Position numbers and translations under genes: made by a program. Of a stretch of DNA of 9,634 bases, positions 1 to 6,517 are shown piece by piece (within the stretch, counting starts at the first letter, position 1; each line of letters starts with the position of its first letter). This DNA is from an uncultured Lachnospiraceae bacterium (lineage in GTDB: Bacteria > Bacillota > Clostridia > Lachnospirales > Lachnospiraceae). The stretch spans positions 1-9,634 of the forward strand of contig CADBTO010000347.1 in assembly GCA_902797565.1 (NCBI GenBank). Direction: 5' to 3'. Under the pieces are notes generated by a model. That model saw only the letters and a list, made by a program, of their open reading frames with translations. It was not told where the DNA came from and did no database searches.

Positions 1-797
1 AGCACGGCTTCGATGCTGATACCCTTGTACAGGAATTTGATCCGCCGCAGCTGCCCGCCAAACATAAACTGGATCCGCTTCCGGAACTCCCCTTCCTCAA
101 ACCGCTCGGCATAAGGAATATGGAAGTGCTCGTCCAGCACTTCATAATCCAGGATCCGGTCCACCCGGTAAATCGTGGGGAACGGGCGTTTCGGGACGTC
201 TGGCGTTTCCTCGCTGGCACACATAAACGCGCAAAGATAAAAATAGTACTCCGAGAACATCAGCCCCACCGGCTGCACCAGCCGCCCCACTTTATCCGCT
301 CCCTTCAGTTTCTGGTAACGCATCCGCAGCAGCCGATGGCAATACACCGCATCTCCCAGATCCCAGATCGTATCCACGAATTTCTTTCCATGATGCGGTT
401 CGATATAATGGAACTTCTCATTGCCGATCAGCTCCGCAATCTCCTTCCTGTCACGATAGGGAGAACAGCTCCGGACCAACTTGTCAATAATGGGAACCAT
501 CTCCCCTTTCACCATGGAGCGGCTTTCCAGCAGGATCTTGCAGACCGAAAGGATCTCACTCTTCGTCAGGCATTCCTCTTCCTTCCGCACCAGCACATAT
601 CCCTTCCTAGCCCGGTCATATACCAGTTCCTTCCCGCAGGCCGGGTCGTTCGCGAAATACGCGCGGATATCATCCAGGTCACGCTGGATGGATTTTTCCG
701 TGACACCAAAACGCTGTGCCTCGTCCGACTTGACCAGCACATCCCCGTCCCCCAGCCGATGGTATAGATTGATGACCCGTTCCACTTTCTTATCCAA
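1..797 (-). CDS. WYL-domain transcriptional regulator, C-terminus cut by window edge
   Basis: This is a cytoplasmic DNA-binding regulator of the HTH_11/WYL family. Its members bind a ligand, often thought to be a nucleic acid or nucleotide, through the WYL domain and commonly regulate DNA repair, defence or metabolic genes. Residues 5-48 form a winged helix-turn-helix (VTEKSIQRDLDDIRAYF), and DRARKGYVLV (61-70) is the usual wing. The WYL domain starts near 145 (WDLGDAVYCHRLLRMRYQKL) and contains VQPVGLMFSEYYFYLCAF at 175-191, where the name-giving W-Y-L is replaced by Y-Y-F-Y-L. The open frame reaches position 1, giving 265 codons plus a partial Leu; relatives are about 310-330 aa, so roughly 50 residues lie outside. 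The TTG start was chosen because the frame is closed just upstream by tandem TGA stops, no ATG or GTG comes earlier, and a G-rich Shine-Dalgarno ends 5 nt before it. It follows the exonuclease gene by 107 bp on the same strand and may be co-transcribed with it or control it. Confidence 0.85.
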   Translation of the reverse strand, partial: MDKKVERVINLYHRLGDGDVLVKSDEAQRFGVTEKSIQRDLDDIRAYFANDPACGKELVYDRARKGYVLVRKEEECLTKSEILSVCKILLESRSMVKGEMVPIIDKLVRSCSPYRDRKEIAELIGNEKFHYIEPHHGKKFVDTIWDLGDAVYCHRLLRMRYQKLKGADKVGRLVQPVGLMFSEYYFYLCAFMCASEETPDVPKRPFPTIYRVDRILDYEVLDEHFHIPYAERFEEGEFRKRIQFMFGGQLRRIKFLYKGISIEAV

Positions 798-800
798 TGA

Positions 801-810
801 CGCCCCCCCT
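801..810 (-). promoter_or_regulatory. Shine-Dalgarno fixing the TTG start of the WYL gene
   Basis: On the minus strand, AAAGGGGGG lies about 5 nt upstream of TTG at 797-795. Two tandem TGA stops lie in the same frame upstream of it, so TTG is the first available start. A GTG three codons later is too far from this site. Confidence 0.6.
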
Positions 811-851
811 TTCTGTCGTCATCAACGCAGCGCCATGATAACAAAACGTCC

Positions 852-868
852 TGGACAGGAACTGTCCA
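852..868. repeat. Short inverted repeat between exonuclease and WYL genes
   Basis: TGGACAG and CTGTCCA form a 7-bp perfect dyad with a 3-nt loop in the 107-bp gap. On the minus strand it is followed five bases later by TTTT, so it could be a weak terminator of the exonuclease operon. It could equally be an operator for the WYL regulator that starts 55 bp downstream. I see no convincing minus-strand sigma70 promoter in this gap. Confidence 0.4.
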
Positions 869-904
869 TCTGCCTGTTTTATGCGAAAAGGTGCACAGAG
901 AAAA

Positions 905-2374
905 TCATCCCCAGCTGTCCAGATCCCCCAGCATCCCATCCAGATCTTCCGGTTCCGGTTCCTTCTGCGCCTGCTGCTCCCGAAGTGCCAGGAACACCCG
1001 CGCCGTCGTCAATGCGTCCGCCAGTGCCCGGTGCGCATGGGGATGCGGGATACCCAGCCGTTTGGCAACCGCTGGAAGCGCCATGCTGCCTGCTTCCGGA
1101 AATGGAAGGCCTTCTTCTTCCACCACCCCATCCCCGATCCTGTCCAGAAGCTCTGAAGCATACCGCTGTACATCAAACTGCGGGTTTTCAAAGACGATAT
1201 GCCCGTACCGCCCTGCCCGCTCCAGGAACTTGCTGTCAAATCGGATATTGTTGTACCCCACCAGCACAAGATCCTGGACAAACGCCGCAAATTCCGGCAC
1301 CACATCCCAGATCTTCTTTGCCCCATCCACATCCGCCCGGCTGATCCCGGTCAGCGCCCGGACTTCTTCAGAAACAGTCTTCTTGAACGGCTTCACAAAA
1401 CTCTGGAACGTGTATTCACCCGTCTCCACCACCTTCCCGCCAAGCACCTTGACCGCACCGATCTCGATGATCTCATCCCGCCTTGTAGAAAGGCCCGTCG
1501 TTTCAAAATCATACGCAACGAAATCTGAAAACCCGGCATCCCGGATCTCCCTTGTCTGAGGGTACTGGTCCTTGGGAATGGGATCCGGGACGTTTCCCCC
1601 TTTCTTCGGAAGCGTTGCTTCGATCCCCAGCCCCTTCAAAAAATCCACATAATGCTGCCGCACTTCCTGCACGCCTTCCCTGGGACGGGGCAGGTACTCC
1701 CCCTTCCCGTTCTTTTTTGCCTCCAGATACGTATCCCGCTTCGTTCGCAGATCCAGAACCACATCCGCGGTGCGGGCATCATCCCGGCAGACTGCTTCAC
1801 AGCAGTCAATCATATCCCCCGCCGCCGCGTAGCGCCTGGTCTGGAGCAGGTACGTGATGGCTTTCTCGTAGGTATCCAAAAAAAGCGGCTGCCGCTCCAA
1901 AAGCACTTCCAGTACTTCTTCCGCCTCTTCAAAACGATACTCCCGTGAAAACGCCTCCAGCAAAAGTCCCATCACCCGGTTTTCCTCTTTGATGCTCAGG
2001 CTTCCGTGCCAGCTTCCTGCCTCCCCCTCTTCCATGCAAAGGCTTCCAGCCTGCCTGATCTCCTCTGCTTTTTCAAACAGCCAGGCCCGGCTCGCTTTGG
2101 GCATCGAATTCCCATTCCCGGAAGCGATGCAGTCAATCCGCAGGTACTCCCGCTTCGGCGAAGGGATGTCTTCAGATATCGCAAAGAGATGGACACGTGC
2201 AAAATCCCAGCATTCCTCCATCCCTTCTGCAATCTCATCCCAAAGCTGCGGCTCGCCATGCCCATACCTGTAAGAAAGCAGCCGCTCCGAAAGTTCCACC
2301 AGGTCCGTCTTCCCTTTGCAATCCATGCAAAGGCATTCCCGGTACTGCTTTCCGCAAACAATACATCTTGCCAT
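905..2374 (-). CDS. DEDDh-family 3'-5' exonuclease with N-terminal Cys cluster
   Basis: This 489-aa protein probably trims DNA or RNA from the 3' end using two metal ions. The nuclease domain spans about residues 284-465 and has the DEDDh motifs: ExoI DFETTG (D289, E291), ExoII LVGYNNIRFDSKFL (D380) and ExoIII HRALAD (H448, D453). It resembles the DnaQ/PolC/DinG-type proofreading fold. The N-terminus carries C4-x2-C7-x6-C14-x-C16-x2-C19, probably a zinc knuckle. Residues about 130-220 are helical with TPR-like spacing and contain no known catalytic motif. The acidic tail from 470 looks unstructured. The ATG at 2374 was chosen because AGGTGG lies 6 nt upstream and overlaps the TAG stop of the helicase; the frame is open further upstream but only inside the helicase gene. 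The 10-nt gap implies co-transcription and a shared job with the helicase-nuclease. Substrate (DNA or RNA) cannot be read from the sequence. Confidence 0.88.
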   Translation of the reverse strand: MARCIVCGKQYRECLCMDCKGKTDLVELSERLLSYRYGHGEPQLWDEIAEGMEECWDFARVHLFAISEDIPSPKREYLRIDCIASGNGNSMPKASRAWLFEKAEEIRQAGSLCMEEGEAGSWHGSLSIKEENRVMGLLLEAFSREYRFEEAEEVLEVLLERQPLFLDTYEKAITYLLQTRRYAAAGDMIDCCEAVCRDDARTADVVLDLRTKRDTYLEAKKNGKGEYLPRPREGVQEVRQHYVDFLKGLGIEATLPKKGGNVPDPIPKDQYPQTREIRDAGFSDFVAYDFETTGLSTRRDEIIEIGAVKVLGGKVVETGEYTFQSFVKPFKKTVSEEVRALTGISRADVDGAKKIWDVVPEFAAFVQDLVLVGYNNIRFDSKFLERAGRYGHIVFENPQFDVQRYASELLDRIGDGVVEEEGLPFPEAGSMALPAVAKRLGIPHPHAHRALADALTTARVFLALREQQAQKEPEPEDLDGMLGDLDSWG

Positions 2375-2384
2375 ATTGATCCAC

Positions 2385-5330
2385 CTATTCCCCATCCCGA
2401 TGGCAAAGTGCCCGGAAATCACAATACTTGCAGGCATACCGGTTCCTTGCCTTCTCCCGGAATTCCTTATGCTCGATCTTCCACACGGTTTCCCCGATTT
2501 CCCGGATCGTCCCCTCCACTGCCTGCCTGTTCCAATCATACGAAACCAGCGGATCGCCTTCCAGCGTACTGGTGTAATAGAGATGCATACGGCTGACTTG
2601 TTTCCCATACCGCTGCTCCACCAAATACGCATAAAGTTCCAGCTGTTTCCGATAATGCTCCAGCTGTTCCGTACAGCTTCCGGGATCCGGCTTTGGCCCC
2701 GTCTTATAATCCACGATCTCGACCGTATCCCCCTGCCCTTCAATCAGATCCACAATCCCCTGCAGAATAAATTCCGGCAGGACCAGCCGGATTTCCTCTT
2801 CCGCCTTCCACGCCCTTCCAAGTTCGCCTTGCCTGTGGATATAATACCGGACAACCTGGCTCCTTGCCATGTCCTGCTGCGCAGTCGTCAAATAATAACC
2901 TGTATGCTCCTGCATCACCTGGTAATTCAGGCAAAACCACGTCGAGACCATTTCTTCATCCACAGCATCTCCCTTCCCCTGGATGATCCAGTTATTCAGA
3001 TCTTCCAGCGTCGCATGAACCAGGGAGCCGACCGATGTATGGAACATCTGGTTCTGCGCAAATCCATATTCTTTGTAGAACAGGTACTGCGTCGGACAGC
3101 CATCATACAGGGAAATATGCGATGTAAACGAATACATCGCCTTATAACGGATCCTCCGGACCGGATCAAACACGTCCCGGCAGCCGCTTTTATCTTCCAG
3201 GAACCTTTGGACAGGCGGAAGCTCCCGGAAATACCGGTCAAACTCCGGCATGTTTTCCTTGCCTTGCAGCAGGACAAGCAGGTTCCTGGCTCTGGAGAAC
3301 GCGGTATAATACAGCCGCCAGAAATCAAAATATTTGATCGTATCGAATGGCTCAAACGGCTTCCGCTGGAACAGGCGCAGCTGCGCTGTCAGCATCAGGC
3401 TATCTGAACGTGCTCTTGGCGCATTCCCCAAAGATCCCACCACGACTACTGGAAATTCCAGCCCCTTCGACTGATGGATCGTCAGGAAGGAAACACAGCC
3501 GGACGGCGCGTACTCCCCTTCGTCCTCATATTCGCCAATCCCGTCAATGATCAGGCATTTCAAATATTCATTAAAAAATTCCTCCGGCAGCGCGACTTTA
3601 TTTTCCGCTGTCAATCCATGCATCTGATGCAGCGCGCAAAACCGTGCAAGCAGCCGGGATAATTCTGCCAGATTCCGCACCGCACGGGTCTGGTATACGG
3701 ACTGGCACAGCTTTGCCTGCTCCGTCTGCATCATCTGCGCAAACGGCTCCTGTGAAAGAATGCCATAAAAAATCGACAGCAGCCCTGTCCCGCTGTCTGA
3801 ATCCGCATTCCGGACCAGCAGCCCTGCTTCCCTGACAGCCTGATACAGTTTGGGATACTCCTTCCAGAGCCGGTTTGCCAGCTGGATGCAATGTTTGTAA
3901 TAATTCCAAAGTTCATCCGTTATCTTAATCCGGAAACTGCGCCGTTTGAAATCCGAAAGATAACTCAGAAAGCTGCACAGCAGGCAGCCAAGCATCTGCT
4001 GCACTTCCTCCCGCGCAAAAAACAGGTCGGAACGCGGCGAATATACCGGAATGCCCTGCGCTTCCAGACAGGCCCCGATCTCCATTGCTTCCGTTCCCTT
4101 CACAGAAGAAAACAGCACCGCAACCTGGTTCAGGTCGGTAATATTCCCACGCGCCTGGAAACCACGGATCATTTCTGCCAGATCATCTCCCGCTTCTTTC
4201 CGGGATGCTCCGCCGCAGCGATACACGCTTTCCCCGGAAGAAGCCGTCTCCTTCACTGGCCGGATCTGCTTGGGAAAACGGCAGCATCCCCAGGTAAAGG
4301 GGTTCGGAATGTCCTCCTCTTCCATCCACCGCCTGTAAAACCGGATAATGTCCGGCTGGGAACGGTAATTTTGTTCCAGATAGATGACCGGGCACTGCCC
4401 CGGCGCGAATTTCTCCGGAAACTCCAGGATGTTTCGAATCGTTGCCCCCCGGAAGCGATACAATCCCTGGTCATCATCCCCCACAACACAGAGGTTCTGC
4501 CGTTTTCCCGCAAGCGCGAATACCAGCTGCTCCTGGATATAATTCGTATCCTGATATTCATCCACAAGAATATAACGGATTTCTTCCTGCAGGCTGGCCA
4601 GTATGTCCGGATGCTCCTGCAGCATCTGGAGCGTCCGTGTCTGGATCCCGGAAAAGTCGATCGCACCGCTTCGCGCCAGGAGTTCCTGATACCGCTTCAC
4701 CAGTTTTGCCAGAAGCTGGATATCCGGATCCGCATCCTGTTCCATTGCTTCCAGATCCACCAGTTCTTCCTGCAGCTGCCCCACATACTTGCAGATCTTC
4801 TGTGCCTGCCGCCAGGCTCCCAGGCTGCTTGGAAAATGCCTGGAAAACCCTTTGAAATTCCGGAACTGGTCCAGATTCCGATATACCAGGTACACCTGTT
4901 CGAATGCGTCCATCACGCGGGGCAGCGCGCCGCCCGCCTCTTCCAGAAGCTTTGGATGCTCCTTCATCATACGCAGGCAAAGCGAATGGAAGGTTCCGAT
5001 GTACATATCATGCAGATTGTACATCACACGCCGGCCTGGCGTCTCATGGATTCCGTCTTCTGCAGAGCCCCCGCAGGTTTCCGTTTCCATCCGAAGAAAC
5101 TCGTCTGAAATACGGGTCAGAAGCTCTTTCGCGGCTTTCCGGGTGAATGTCACGGCCATGATCTGGCTGGGCAGGACGCCTTTCTGAGATACCAGGTACG
5201 CAATGCGCTGCACAAGCGTATGCGTTTTCCCGGTACCAGGACCCGCAATCAAAAGCAAAGGGCCCTCTGTCTGGCATACCGCGTCTTTTTGCGCAGGATT
5301 CAGCCGTGAAAAATCAAACGATCCACTCAT
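2385..5330 (-). CDS. UvrD/Rep-family helicase fused to Fe-S PD-(D/E)XK nuclease
   Basis: This 981-aa protein should be an ATP-driven 3'-5' DNA translocase/helicase with an attached nuclease, functionally like one chain of AddAB or AdnAB. SF1A motifs in order: Walker A GPGTGKT (30-36, K35), Ia TFTRKAAKEL (61-70), TFHSL (113-117), Walker B VDEYQDT (256-262), III GDDDQGLYRFRGA (284-296), IV NYRSQ (321-325), V TIHQSKGLEF (617-626) and VI YYTAFSRARN (674-683). The C-terminal nuclease has H772, GIVDLIE (D861) and EIVDYKTG (D874, K876), followed by QLELYAYL. Four cysteines, C745 in DGCPTQYLFY and C967/C970/C976 at the end, match the split 4Fe-4S pattern of AddB and Cas4 nucleases. All motifs look intact. 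The ATG at 5330 has GGAG 6 nt upstream and overlaps the DUF1351 gene by 17 nt, which suggests translational coupling. It could serve general double-strand-break repair, mobile-element recombination or phage defence; the families allow all three. Confidence 0.93.
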   Translation of the reverse strand: MSGSFDFSRLNPAQKDAVCQTEGPLLLIAGPGTGKTHTLVQRIAYLVSQKGVLPSQIMAVTFTRKAAKELLTRISDEFLRMETETCGGSAEDGIHETPGRRVMYNLHDMYIGTFHSLCLRMMKEHPKLLEEAGGALPRVMDAFEQVYLVYRNLDQFRNFKGFSRHFPSSLGAWRQAQKICKYVGQLQEELVDLEAMEQDADPDIQLLAKLVKRYQELLARSGAIDFSGIQTRTLQMLQEHPDILASLQEEIRYILVDEYQDTNYIQEQLVFALAGKRQNLCVVGDDDQGLYRFRGATIRNILEFPEKFAPGQCPVIYLEQNYRSQPDIIRFYRRWMEEEDIPNPFTWGCCRFPKQIRPVKETASSGESVYRCGGASRKEAGDDLAEMIRGFQARGNITDLNQVAVLFSSVKGTEAMEIGACLEAQGIPVYSPRSDLFFAREEVQQMLGCLLCSFLSYLSDFKRRSFRIKITDELWNYYKHCIQLANRLWKEYPKLYQAVREAGLLVRNADSDSGTGLLSIFYGILSQEPFAQMMQTEQAKLCQSVYQTRAVRNLAELSRLLARFCALHQMHGLTAENKVALPEEFFNEYLKCLIIDGIGEYEDEGEYAPSGCVSFLTIHQSKGLEFPVVVVGSLGNAPRARSDSLMLTAQLRLFQRKPFEPFDTIKYFDFWRLYYTAFSRARNLLVLLQGKENMPEFDRYFRELPPVQRFLEDKSGCRDVFDPVRRIRYKAMYSFTSHISLYDGCPTQYLFYKEYGFAQNQMFHTSVGSLVHATLEDLNNWIIQGKGDAVDEEMVSTWFCLNYQVMQEHTGYYLTTAQQDMARSQVVRYYIHRQGELGRAWKAEEEIRLVLPEFILQGIVDLIEGQGDTVEIVDYKTGPKPDPGSCTEQLEHYRKQLELYAYLVEQRYGKQVSRMHLYYTSTLEGDPLVSYDWNRQAVEGTIREIGETVWKIEHKEFREKARNRYACKYCDFRALCHRDGE

Positions 5331-6180
5331 AGGGCACTCCGATTGCTTTCAGGAACTCCTCAACCTGCGCTTGCTGGCGCGGCGAAAGTTCCAGAAGGCG
5401 CAGTGTTTTCCCCGTATCCTGCGCTGCCTGCTGCCCGGTCTGGATCTTCTGGCTGCGCAGGCGCCCAAGTTCTTCCAGAAAATCTGTCCCGGAGGCGGCA
5501 GGTGTGCCGGAATGATCTCCCCCATCTTCTGCCGCTTTCTCCGGCAAAACCGCCTTCCTGCTGGCTTCCTCCAGCTCTGCCTGTTTCTGAAGCGCCTTCT
5601 CCAGAGAGCCTGTTTCCACATAGACATCCAGCATCGTATCCACAAATAAGGATCCAGTCACTTTGATCGATTCGATGTCCGACATGCTTTTCTGGACTGC
5701 TTCCAGAATCCCCGTTTCGTATTTGCGCTGCGGCGTCGTGGCATTCAGCCACTTTGGATCCAGCAGTCTGGGATAAAGGCGCTCTGCGTAATCCCCCAAT
5801 CCCACCGCTTTCTGGTCATAATACGCGCGGACTGCTTTTTCCTTTTCCTGCTTCTTCCGCTCCGTATATTCTTTGACCATATCATCAATCGCAAGCCGCT
5901 GCCGTTCAATCATCTGCACCAGTTCCTTGACCTGCGGTTCGATCGCCTCGTATGGTTCCAGGCACTTCGCCCGGTATTCCTTCCGCCTGTCCTCAACCTT
6001 CTTCTTCGCCTTATTCAGCGTCGCCTTGTCGTTCTTCGCATCCTTTATGTTGTCATCCGTATATACCGTCTTTTCATAATCTGACAGCACCTGTTCCAGT
6101 TCGGCCTTAAGCTGCACAAAATTCCAGGTCGAAATATCGTTCTCTGATTCTATGATGACCTGAAGTCCCTGAACATCCAT
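5314..6180 (-). CDS. DUF1351-family protein, coiled-coil, phage-recombination type
   Basis: This 288-aa cytoplasmic protein has no enzymatic motif. Residues about 35-115 match my memory of the DUF1351 core: YTDDNIKDAKNDKATLNK, then a long charged coiled coil (KKVEDRRKEYRAK ... EPYEAIEPQVKELVQMI). A second conserved-looking stretch around 145-190 (WLNATTPQRKYETGI) follows, then a low-complexity linker (215-235). The C-terminal module ends LSPRQQAQVEEFLKAIGVPYEWIV, as many DUF1351 proteins end. In Gram-positive phages this family sits beside RecT-like annealing proteins and exonucleases; its biochemical role is unknown to me. Here it is the first gene of a tight operon with a helicase-nuclease. 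The ATG at 6180 was preferred over an in-frame TTG at 6225 because AAGGGGG lies 9 nt upstream and family similarity begins right after it. No other phage genes are visible, so this copy looks domesticated or part of a compact accessory module. Confidence 0.8.
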   Translation of the reverse strand: MDVQGLQVIIESENDISTWNFVQLKAELEQVLSDYEKTVYTDDNIKDAKNDKATLNKAKKKVEDRRKEYRAKCLEPYEAIEPQVKELVQMIERQRLAIDDMVKEYTERKKQEKEKAVRAYYDQKAVGLGDYAERLYPRLLDPKWLNATTPQRKYETGILEAVQKSMSDIESIKVTGSLFVDTMLDVYVETGSLEKALQKQAELEEASRKAVLPEKAAEDGGDHSGTPAASGTDFLEELGRLRSQKIQTGQQAAQDTGKTLRLLELSPRQQAQVEEFLKAIGVPYEWIV

Positions 6181-6210
6181 CCGCTCCTGCCCCCTTCGTT
6201 TTTCCGTACC

Positions 6211-6236
6211 AATTTCTGTACGCAATTTCTGTACGC
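6211..6236. repeat. 13-bp direct tandem repeat (2 copies) in operon leader
   Basis: AATTTCTGTACGC occurs twice head to tail, preceded by a third GTAC at 6206, so GTAC recurs every 12-13 bp. It sits 31-56 bp before the DUF1351 start, where a repressor could bind or where repeat slippage could change the leader. Confidence 0.7.
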
Positions 6237-6321
6237 ATACCCTGTTCCAGAATCATCCTCCCGCATACCATCCCGTCCTCTGGGTCAAACCTGCAAAATA
6301 CGAAGATGATCGCAATACGCG

Positions 6322-6353
6322 ATTGTTCTGGAACCTATAGGTTTTGATACAAT
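6322..6353. repeat. Palindrome L, candidate recombinase crossover site or operator
   Basis: The perfect 12-bp palindrome AACCTATAGGTT (6332-6343) is flanked at equal distance, after 5 unmatched bases each side, by ATTGT (6322-6326) and ACAAT (6349-6353). That makes a 32-bp imperfect dyad. The centre is AT, as in resolvase res site I, and the halves (TGT followed by an A/C-rich stretch) have the length bound by small serine recombinases. A second copy lies at 6464-6489. Confidence 0.55.
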
Positions 6354-6407
6354 TCAATTCCTTCGATTTTTGCGTGCGGTTTTTATGAATTTTTTCCAAA
6401 TCAATTC

Positions 6408-6436
6408 TTGAAAATAGATGAAAAATAGTATATAAT
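6408..6436 (+). promoter_or_regulatory. Sigma70-type promoter between the two palindromes
   Basis: TTGAAA (6408-6413), a 17-bp spacer and a perfect TATAAT (6431-6436), with an AT-rich upstream stretch that could act as an UP element. The predicted start is near 6443. It fires on the plus strand, away from the DUF1351 operon and into the 3' end of the recombinase gene. The only thing ahead of it is a short RNA ending at the bidirectional terminator. If the segment between the two palindrome centres were inverted, it would drive the operon with a leader of about 190 nt. Confidence 0.65.
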
Positions 6437-6451
6437 AGCTATCGTTTGTGA

Positions 6452-6517
6452 ATGAAAAGAAATGTGCCGAAACCTATAGGTTTCAGCACGGCAAAACTGC
6501 GGCACCCCGTCACATAG
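6452..6517 (+). CDS. Possible 21-aa peptide inside the short transcript
   Basis: An ATG at 6452 opens 21 codons (begins MKRNVPKPIGF, ends LRHPVT) and stops with TAG at 6515-6517, exactly at the foot of the terminator. The peptide is basic. KPIGF is simply the palindrome CCTATAGGTTTC translated. There is no clear Shine-Dalgarno upstream, so translation is doubtful and the frame may be open by chance. Confidence 0.15.
   Translation: MKRNVPKPIGFSTAKLRHPVT
6464..6489. repeat. Palindrome R, 26-bp near-perfect dyad
   Basis: Centred on the same AACCTATAGGTT (6471-6482), the arms extend to GTGCCGAAACC and GGTTTCAGCAC, 13 bp each with one mismatch (6468 against 6485). It is the partner of palindrome L, with centres 139 bp apart. 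As RNA it forms a stable hairpin; on the minus strand it is followed by ATTTCTTTTC and could serve as a second terminator for the recombinase gene. Confidence 0.7.

Noticed and set aside
2375..2743. Upstream extension of the exonuclease frame by 123 codons
   Set aside because: It lies inside the helicase coding sequence, has no ribosome site and no domain; the ATG at 2374 has AGGTGG at proper spacing.
3891..5108. 405-codon open frame on the plus strand opposite the helicase gene, and similar long plus-strand frames at 2316-3407 and 481-1344
   Set aside because: They are antisense shadows of GC-rich minus-strand genes that have complete catalytic motifs. The shadow proteins show no recognisable domain and are rich in Pro, Arg and His, as expected of reverse frames.
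5314..6180. Prophage remnant reading of this locus because of DUF1351 and a recombinase
   Set aside because: There are no structural, lysis, repressor or RecT genes, and the recombinase is a small resolvase/invertase type rather than a phage integrase.
6181..6225. Longer DUF1351 start at TTG 6225
   Set aside because: It would translate the tandem repeat and the ribosome site of the better ATG at 6180; family similarity begins after 6180.
6107..6271. 54-codon minus-strand upstream frame overlapping the DUF1351 start in another frame, with GAGG 5 nt before its ATG
   Set aside because: No recognisable family, and it overlaps a gene start and a tandem repeat; possible as a regulatory upstream frame but unsupported.
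6322..6489. CRISPR-like repeats or inverted repeats of an insertion sequence
   Set aside because: There are only two copies with unequal flanks, no spacer periodicity and no transposase between or beside them.
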